A stretch of DNA of 36,480 nt, taken from positions 1 to 36,480 of the forward strand of contig JAZNTG010000068.1 of assembly GCA_045591645.1 (NCBI GenBank). Direction: 5' to 3'. Numbering within the stretch: the stretch's first letter is position 1; each line of letters starts with the position of its first letter. The notes under the pieces were generated by a model. That model was given only the letters and a program-made list of their open reading frames with translations, was not told the DNA's origin and did no database searches. Source of the stretch: SFWF01 sp045591645. Lineage in GTDB: Bacteria; Bacillota; Clostridia; Oscillospirales; Acutalibacteraceae. Shown in pieces: positions 33,420 to 36,480 of this stretch. Made by a program: the position numbers and the translations under genes.

Positions 33420-33449
33420 AGTATACTATTATTAAATGCTTTAAGGCAA
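33420..33449 (-). promoter_or_regulatory. weaker leftward promoter inside the invertible segment
   Basis: On the minus strand TTGCCT (33444-33449), 18 bp, then TATACT (33420-33425). In the present orientation it would make RNA antisense to the recombinase; after inversion it would face the operon on the right. Confidence 0.4.
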
Positions 33450-33472
33450 CTAAAAATAGGTACAACAAATTA

Positions 33473-33500
33473 GACCTTTTAAAAAAATAGTCAAAAGGTC
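33473..33500. terminator. hairpin in the middle of the invertible segment
   Basis: GACCTTTT (33473-33480) pairs perfectly with AAAAGGTC (33493-33500) over a 12-base loop. It separates the two opposing promoters and may insulate them. U-tracts are poor, so it may not be a real terminator. Confidence 0.35.
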
Positions 33501-33561
33501 GTATTTCTCACGCCCAAAATCCGTTAATTTTATGTAAATCTCAATTTTTTTGAAAAACCGC

Positions 33562-33590
33562 TTGTTTTTTCGTATGTATTATGATATAAT
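33562..33590 (+). promoter_or_regulatory. strong rightward promoter inside the invertible segment
   Basis: TTGTTT (33562-33567), exactly 17 bp, then a perfect TATAAT (33585-33590) preceded by TGA, making an extended -10. Transcription should begin near 33597 and cross the right inverted repeat into the KTR leader. Confidence 0.85.
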
Positions 33591-33616
33591 ACTTTGCACT
33601 TAAAAAGTAACGAGAC

Positions 33617-33706
33617 ATGCTTGTTCGGCTTTATGAACAACATAATAACCATTATGTTGCCCGCTATCGTTATTCATTAAGCAAACACATAATCTTAACA
33701 GAGTGA
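33617..33706 (+). CDS. possible leader peptide across the right inverted repeat
   Basis: An ATG at 33617, about 20 bases after the predicted transcription start, opens a 29-codon frame ending TGA at 33704-33706. It reads through the right inverted repeat and stops about 50 bases before the attenuator stem. It is rich in Tyr, His and Arg (for example HYVARYRYS). No good ribosome site is seen, since ACGAG lies too close to the ATG. A leader peptide controlling the attenuator is conceivable but weakly supported. Confidence 0.25.
   Translation: MLVRLYEQHNNHYVARYRYSLSKHIILTE
33637..33657 (-). repeat. right inverted repeat of the promoter switch
   Basis: This is the perfect 21-bp reverse complement of 33379-33399, with arms ACATAAT and ATTATGT around AACC (33647-33650). 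A further half-site ACATAAT lies outside at 33687-33693, which could be an accessory binding site. Confidence 0.9.
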
Positions 33707-33754
33707 GTTCGTACCCACGTAATACGTAAAACAGACCCAGCGCCTGAGCCCAAG

Positions 33755-33808
33755 AGCCTGTGCCACTTAATCGTTGTATACGATTATGGTACAGGCTTTT
33801 CTTTTTTG
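33755..33808 (+). terminator. attenuator-like terminator in the KTR leader
   Basis: AGCCTGTGCCA (33755-33765) pairs with TGGTACAGGCT (33787-33797), and after a 2-base bulge TAATCGT (33768-33774) pairs with ACGATTA (33780-33786), giving 18 bp around a 5-base loop, followed by TTTTCTTTTTT. It lies between the invertible promoter and the first gene it faces, so expression needs readthrough or antitermination. The preceding GCGCCTGAGCCC (about 33740-33751) partly repeats the 5' arm and could form a competing helix with CAGGC at 33792-33796. Confidence 0.8.
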
Positions 33809-33850
33809 AGGTTATTGGACGCAACCAAGCACAAAATGAGGTGATCCTAT

Positions 33851-34045
33851 TTGCAAAAGACATTACAGAACAAACCAACAGACAACGATATAAAAACAGA
33901 ACGACGACGATTTTTCTGTCCTTTATGCGACAAACACACGGTGCTGTGGTTGCTTCCCGACACGGAGATTAAAAATCTGCCGATTAAATGTAAACGATGC
34001 GGAAAAGAAAGCATTGTAAATGTCGAACCGCTTGACTTACCCTAA
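33851..34045 (+). CDS. Cys-rich KTR-type small zinc protein
   Basis: This 64-residue protein has two CxxC pairs (Cys23, Cys26 and Cys47, Cys50) in the order FFCPLCDKHTVLWLLPDT ... NLPIKCKRCGKE, matching the Cys_rich_KTR family of small proteins common in and near mobile elements of Firmicutes. Function is unknown; zinc binding is likely. The TTG start at 33851 is set by GAGGTG (33838-33843), 7 bases upstream. It is the first gene behind the invertible promoter and attenuator. An overlapping frame starting at 33760 covers the terminator and is not coding. Confidence 0.75.
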   Translation: MQKTLQNKPTDNDIKTERRRFFCPLCDKHTVLWLLPDTEIKNLPIKCKRCGKESIVNVEPLDLP

Positions 34046-34124
34046 AGACTATCAATCACGCAACAATCTAAACTTAATTTTATAGATACTCACGCCTCCG
34101 CAAAAGACTATGTGTAACCAAAGC

Positions 34125-34150
34125 ACAAACGTTCAGCGTTTGTATTTTTT
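34125..34150 (+). terminator. short terminator-like hairpin between KTR and tetR
   Basis: ACAAACG (34125-34131) pairs with CGTTTGT (34137-34143) around TTCAG, followed by ATTTTTT. Its stem is short, so it may only partly reduce transcription into tetR. Confidence 0.5.
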
Positions 34151-34179
34151 AACTAAAATTTGTAGTAAACACTTACAAA
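34140..34179 (+). promoter_or_regulatory. weak tetR promoter with palindromic operator candidate
   Basis: TTGTAT (34140-34145), 17 bp, TAGTAA (34163-34168) is a poor promoter. TTTGTA (34159-34164) and TACAAA (34174-34179) form an inverted repeat over its -10 region, as expected for autoregulation by a TetR dimer. Both points are tentative. Confidence 0.3.
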
Positions 34180-34193
34180 ATGGAGGAAAGAAA

Positions 34194-34805
34194 ATGGAAC
34201 AGGAAGAGATGCGTCAAAAACTTATGGAAAGTGCCATCCATGTGGTTGCTACTGAGGGTATTCATAAAGCTACCACTAAGGCTATAGCAGCCCATTCCGG
34301 CGTTAATGAGGTGTATATTTATCGCACGTTTGAGGATAAGGAAGATTTATTTGCACAAACGTTTGCCTTGATAGACAGCGAACTTATTGCATGCATCCTA
34401 AAATACGAACCCATTATGCAGATGAAAGGCATCGACATTGAGGAAAGGTGTCACATATTCTTTAGAAGTTGTTGGAAGAATATTCTTGATTACGATAAAT
34501 GTTCTTTTTTTATTAAGTATTATTACTCTCAATATTATAACTCCTATTCACCGCTGAAACGAAGAAAGGCATACTCTGAAGTTATAGAGAGCTTCACCCC
34601 TGCCTTCAAACCGGGTACAGATGTATGGCGTATGTTTAACCGCATCCTCGATATTGTATACTCCACCATTATTAAAATTCTGCGCGCCGAAATTCCCGAT
34701 GACGATGAAACGGCGGAAGAAGTTTTTACGGTCGTTTATTCAGCGATTGAGCCGCAACTATCCTGGAGTAATAAAGAGGCGGCGGAGACTGTTTTGGAAA
34801 ACTAA
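34194..34805 (+). CDS. TetR/AcrR-family transcriptional regulator
   Basis: This 203-residue protein has an N-terminal helix-turn-helix typical of TetR (IHVVATEGIHKATTKAIAAHSGVNEVYIYRTFEDKEDLF, broken here as TTKAIAAHSGV and YIYRTFEDKEDLF, about 26-56) and a helical ligand-binding C-terminal part with many Tyr and Phe residues. It starts at ATG 34194 behind GGAGGA (34182-34187); a longer frame upstream crosses the hairpin and is rejected. Lying 20 bp before sipW, it probably regulates its own operon. The ligand is unknown. Confidence 0.85.
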   Translation: MEQEEMRQKLMESAIHVVATEGIHKATTKAIAAHSGVNEVYIYRTFEDKEDLFAQTFALIDSELIACILKYEPIMQMKGIDIEERCHIFFRSCWKNILDYDKCSFFIKYYYSQYYNSYSPLKRRKAYSEVIESFTPAFKPGTDVWRMFNRILDIVYSTIIKILRAEIPDDDETAEEVFTVVYSAIEPQLSWSNKEAAETVLEN

Positions 34806-34825
34806 AAATAAAGAGAGGGTATATT

Positions 34826-35560
34826 GTGAAAAAAGTATTTAACATAATTAAAACAACAATCGTGTGGCTGATCGTGCTGCTTGCGGTGTCTATGATGATC
34901 TTTACGGTAATTTCCGTAACCACATTTAATAGAAACGATAGAGATTTGTTCGGTTTTAAGATGTACATAGTCAATTCAGACTCTATGGCAGCCACCGACT
35001 TTAATGCCGGTTCTTTGATCCTCGTAAAAGAGGTTGATCCCTCTACTCTAAACGTAGGCGACATTATTACTTTTATGTCACAGGATACCGACAGCTTTGG
35101 TGAGACCATAACCCATAAAATCCGTAAACTGACAACCGATGCCGAAGGTAACCCCGGATTTATCACCTACGGTACTACCACCGATACGGACGATGAAACC
35201 ATCGTTACCTATCCTTATGTGCTTGGCAAGTATCAGAGCCACATTGCAGGTCTTGGTACGTTCTTTAATTTCTTAAAGACTACCCCTGGCTACTTTGTGT
35301 GCATTTTCACACCTTTTATGTTGATCATCCTCTATGAAGGCGTGAAATTCTTTAACCTGTTCCGCCGCTATAAGAATGAGCAGATGGAAGAAATGCAGGC
35401 AGAAAAAGATAAGATCGAGGCTGAGAAAGCAGAAAATGCCAAGATGCTGGAAGAACTGAGAGCACTCAAAGCACAGCTCGAAGGTCAGCAGCCCGTGGGT
35501 GTTGCAGCCGCAACCGAAGAACCCGTATCTGATACTGCACCGGGTGCAGAAACAGAGTAA
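34826..35560 (+). CDS. sipW: SipW-type signal peptidase I (Ser/His)
   Basis: This 244-residue membrane protease removes signal peptides. A membrane helix lies at about 10-32; the catalytic Ser53 is in VNSDSM and the partner is His97 in THKI, the endoplasmic-reticulum/archaeal type also used by SipW, instead of the usual bacterial Lys. A second membrane helix (about 155-174) leads to a cytoplasmic coiled coil (about 180-220) and an acidic tail that typical SipW proteins lack. SipW enzymes process TasA and TapA, and a matching substrate lies at 36214. GTG start behind GAGAGGG (34813-34819). Confidence 0.88.
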   Translation: MKKVFNIIKTTIVWLIVLLAVSMMIFTVISVTTFNRNDRDLFGFKMYIVNSDSMAATDFNAGSLILVKEVDPSTLNVGDIITFMSQDTDSFGETITHKIRKLTTDAEGNPGFITYGTTTDTDDETIVTYPYVLGKYQSHIAGLGTFFNFLKTTPGYFVCIFTPFMLIILYEGVKFFNLFRRYKNEQMEEMQAEKDKIEAEKAENAKMLEELRALKAQLEGQQPVGVAAATEEPVSDTAPGAETE

Positions 35561-35598
35561 ATTATAAACCCTCCCCATAGAAAGTAGTTGATGTCCCA

Positions 35599-35748
35599 AT
35601 GTTAAAGTTTGTTTTAGGAGTGATTGTAGGCGGTATTGTTGGTTTCCTCATTTGTGCCGTGATTGCCGTCAATAACTCCAAAAAAGATGAAAAGCAGCTC
35701 GCCCCTGTCAGCAAAGAAATAGGAGATAGCGATGCCGGAAGCAAATAA
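35599..35748 (+). CDS. small single-span membrane protein, DUF3789-like
   Basis: This 49-residue protein starts MLKFVLGVIVGGIVGFLICAV, a glycine-zipper-like single membrane helix, and ends in a charged tail. It resembles the short DUF3789 proteins of mobile and accessory regions, judged by memory. Ribosome site is poor (AGTAGTTGA), suggesting coupling to sipW, 38 bp upstream. It overlaps the next gene by 17 bases in another frame. Role unknown. Confidence 0.55.
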   Translation: MLKFVLGVIVGGIVGFLICAVIAVNNSKKDEKQLAPVSKEIGDSDAGSK

Positions 35749-35962
35749 CCTTGATAACGAGTTTTGGATACTCGTAGGCATCATTGCCATCCCGATTCTG
35801 CTTGGATTGCTCGTTGGTTTTTGCATATTTATCAACGACTTTTCACGTCAACTAAAGTATCTCAATAGCGAAATCGGCCGCACCACTGGTTCGGAACGTC
35901 GCTATTGGATTCGCAAAAGACGGAGACTGTGGCTGTCCCTCATCCCGTTCGTAAAATATTGA
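35732..35962 (+). CDS. small membrane protein with basic tail
   Basis: This 76-residue protein has one membrane helix (about 11-33: WILVGIIAIPILLGLLVGF) and a strongly basic C-terminal part (RRYWIRKRRRLW) that should stay in the cytoplasm. AGGAGA (35721-35726) precedes the ATG. It overlaps the previous small gene. I do not recognise a family. Given its place between sipW and a SipW-dependent secreted protein, an accessory role in secretion or assembly is possible but not shown. Confidence 0.6.
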   Translation: MPEANNLDNEFWILVGIIAIPILLGLLVGFCIFINDFSRQLKYLNSEIGRTTGSERRYWIRKRRRLWLSLIPFVKY

Positions 35963-35966
35963 TCTA

Positions 35967-36205
35967 CTTACAGACAGAGTATTTCTCTGTGAATGTAAGC
36001 GTGGAATTAAAAATGTATCTTGTCTTCGAACATTTTTACCTCGCGCCGTCCCATCACTCTCTCTGATGGGCGGCAATCAAAGGGTACGACCAAGTATTGT
36101 ATCTTTTGATTGCCGAAGATTTTGGCAAACCGCCTCCTACATTAGCCAACAACAGTAGGAGTATGGTCAGAACATATTTAAATGTTGGCAAATGTAAAAG
36201 GAGGT
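35967..36205 (+). promoter_or_regulatory. highly structured leader of the SipW-dependent protein gene
   Basis: This gene-free 251-bp interval holds five helices: 35967-35999 (CTTACA/TGTAAG with ACAGAG/CTCTGT inside); 36008-36038 (TAAAAATGT/ACATTTTTA); 36050-36070 (CCCATCA/TGATGGG); 36071-36115 (a 17-bp stem with two G-U pairs); and CTCCTAC (36134-36140) with GTAGGAG (36155-36161). GCCAACA (36145-36151), in the loop of the last one, pairs with TGTTGGC (36183-36189), giving an H-type pseudoknot pattern. CCTCCT (36133-36138) can also pair exactly with the AGGAGG ribosome site (36199-36204). Regulation at translation level is likely. Confidence 0.6.
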
Positions 36206-36213
36206 CATTGAAA

Positions 36214-36480
36214 ATGACAAAGCAAAAGTCAACCAAGCGCGCTTTGCTGTTGAGCGCCTTGTCCTTGCTGATGTGCGTATCAATGCTGATTGGTAGCACA
36301 TTTGCCTGGTTCACAGACAGCGTAACATCCGGTATCAATAAAATTGTTGCCGGTAATTTGGATGTGGAACTATACCACTCTGACAAAGCTGCGACCGATG
36401 AACAGGTCGGCGACACCACAAAACTATTTGACGACGTTACCCTTTGGGAACCTGGTGCAATGGTTTGGGAGAAACTCACT
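36214..36480 (+). CDS. SipW-dependent secreted protein, TasA/camelysin-like (partial)
   Basis: The 89 visible residues run off the right edge. A basic N-terminus (KQKSTKRA) and hydrophobic stretch (11-30) lead into STFAWFTDSVTSG, then INKIVAGNLDVELYH, the hallmark of SipW-dependent signal peptides in TasA, camelysin and relatives. Such proteins form surface or biofilm matrix fibres or act as surface proteases. Processing by the SipW-like peptidase at 34826 is the natural inference. AAGGAGGT (36198-36205) lies 8 bases before the ATG, after a structured leader. The C-terminal fold and length are unknown. Confidence 0.85.
   Translation, partial: MTKQKSTKRALLLSALSLLMCVSMLIGSTFAWFTDSVTSGINKIVAGNLDVELYHSDKAATDEQVGDTTKLFDDVTLWEPGAMVWEKLT

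Larger units (their letters stand above)
33400..33636. other. invertible promoter segment (putative)
   Basis: These 237 bp lie between perfect inverted repeats and beside a complete tyrosine recombinase gene. They carry an outward-facing strong promoter on the right side (33562-33590) and a weaker one facing left (33420-33449). No long gene lies inside. An inversion would reverse which promoter faces the KTR-tetR-sipW genes. In the orientation shown, the strong promoter faces those genes, so the sequenced state is probably ON. Inversion itself is inferred. Confidence 0.8.

Noticed and set aside
33600..33878. 92-codon minus-strand open frame across the right inverted repeat and attenuator
   Set aside because: It runs through the terminator stem and the recombination site without ribosome site or promoter; its openness seems incidental.
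1..36480. CRISPR arrays, tRNA or rRNA genes
   Set aside because: No regularly spaced direct repeats, cloverleaf-like sequences or rRNA segments were noticed in the gaps between genes.

Overview
The window looks like a chromosomal segment of a low-to-mid GC Gram-positive bacterium of class Clostridia, probably a gut Oscillospiraceae/Ruminococcaceae-like lineage. The evidence is the Firmicutes gene order nusB-xseA-xseB-ispA-dxs-tlyA-nadK-argR-recN, lon next to engB (ysxC), a DivIVA-like coiled-coil protein, an L-box lysine riboswitch, Shine-Dalgarno sites close to AGGAGG, sigma-A type promoters, and a SipW/camelysin-type secretion locus. The lineage is inferred from gene content only.

Layout. 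(1) Positions 1-9000 are accessory and transport genes. There is a stretch with REP-like fragments and hairpins, a DUF4874/DUF4832 lipoprotein, a lysine riboswitch controlling an NhaC-family (LysW-like) transporter, a minus-strand MFS transporter and GH2 glycosidase pair, and an unrecognised membrane-anchored protein. (2) Positions 9000-13500 hold lon, engB and lysA, a tight plus-strand operon with a clear promoter and terminator. (3) Positions 13480-14590 hold an orphan fumarase beta subunit coupled to a DivIVA-like gene on the minus strand. (4) Positions 14690-24320 hold the long housekeeping operon nusB to tyrS: RNA and DNA metabolism, isoprenoid precursors, NAD kinase, arginine repressor and tyrosyl-tRNA synthetase. 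Many start and stop codons overlap. (5) Positions 24340-29040 hold a HAD phosphatase and, on the minus strand, a fused MacB-like ABC transporter with a methionine-rich extracellular tract followed by a zinc-ribbon membrane protein. (6) Positions 29130-32300 hold murI, a DUF1934 gene and argS.

(7) Positions 32300-36480 are the most interesting part. A 280-residue tyrosine recombinase is followed by two perfect 21-bp inverted repeats (33379-33399 and 33637-33657). They enclose about 237 bp that carry a near-consensus extended -10 promoter now pointing right. This has the architecture of an invertible promoter (phase-variation switch). The promoter points at a leader with a very stable attenuator-like terminator, then a Cys-rich KTR zinc protein, a TetR regulator, a SipW-type Ser/His signal peptidase, two small membrane proteins and the start of a SipW-dependent (TasA/camelysin-like) exported protein. 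That last gene runs off the window and has its own highly structured leader with a possible pseudoknot near its ribosome binding site. My reading is that a recombinase-driven DNA switch, with added transcriptional and post-transcriptional layers, controls secretion of a surface or matrix fibre protein. The inverted repeats and promoter are read directly from the sequence; actual inversion and the size of the controlled operon are inference.

I saw no tRNA, rRNA or CRISPR array. All coordinates, helices and promoter spacings were worked out by eye, without alignment or folding software.
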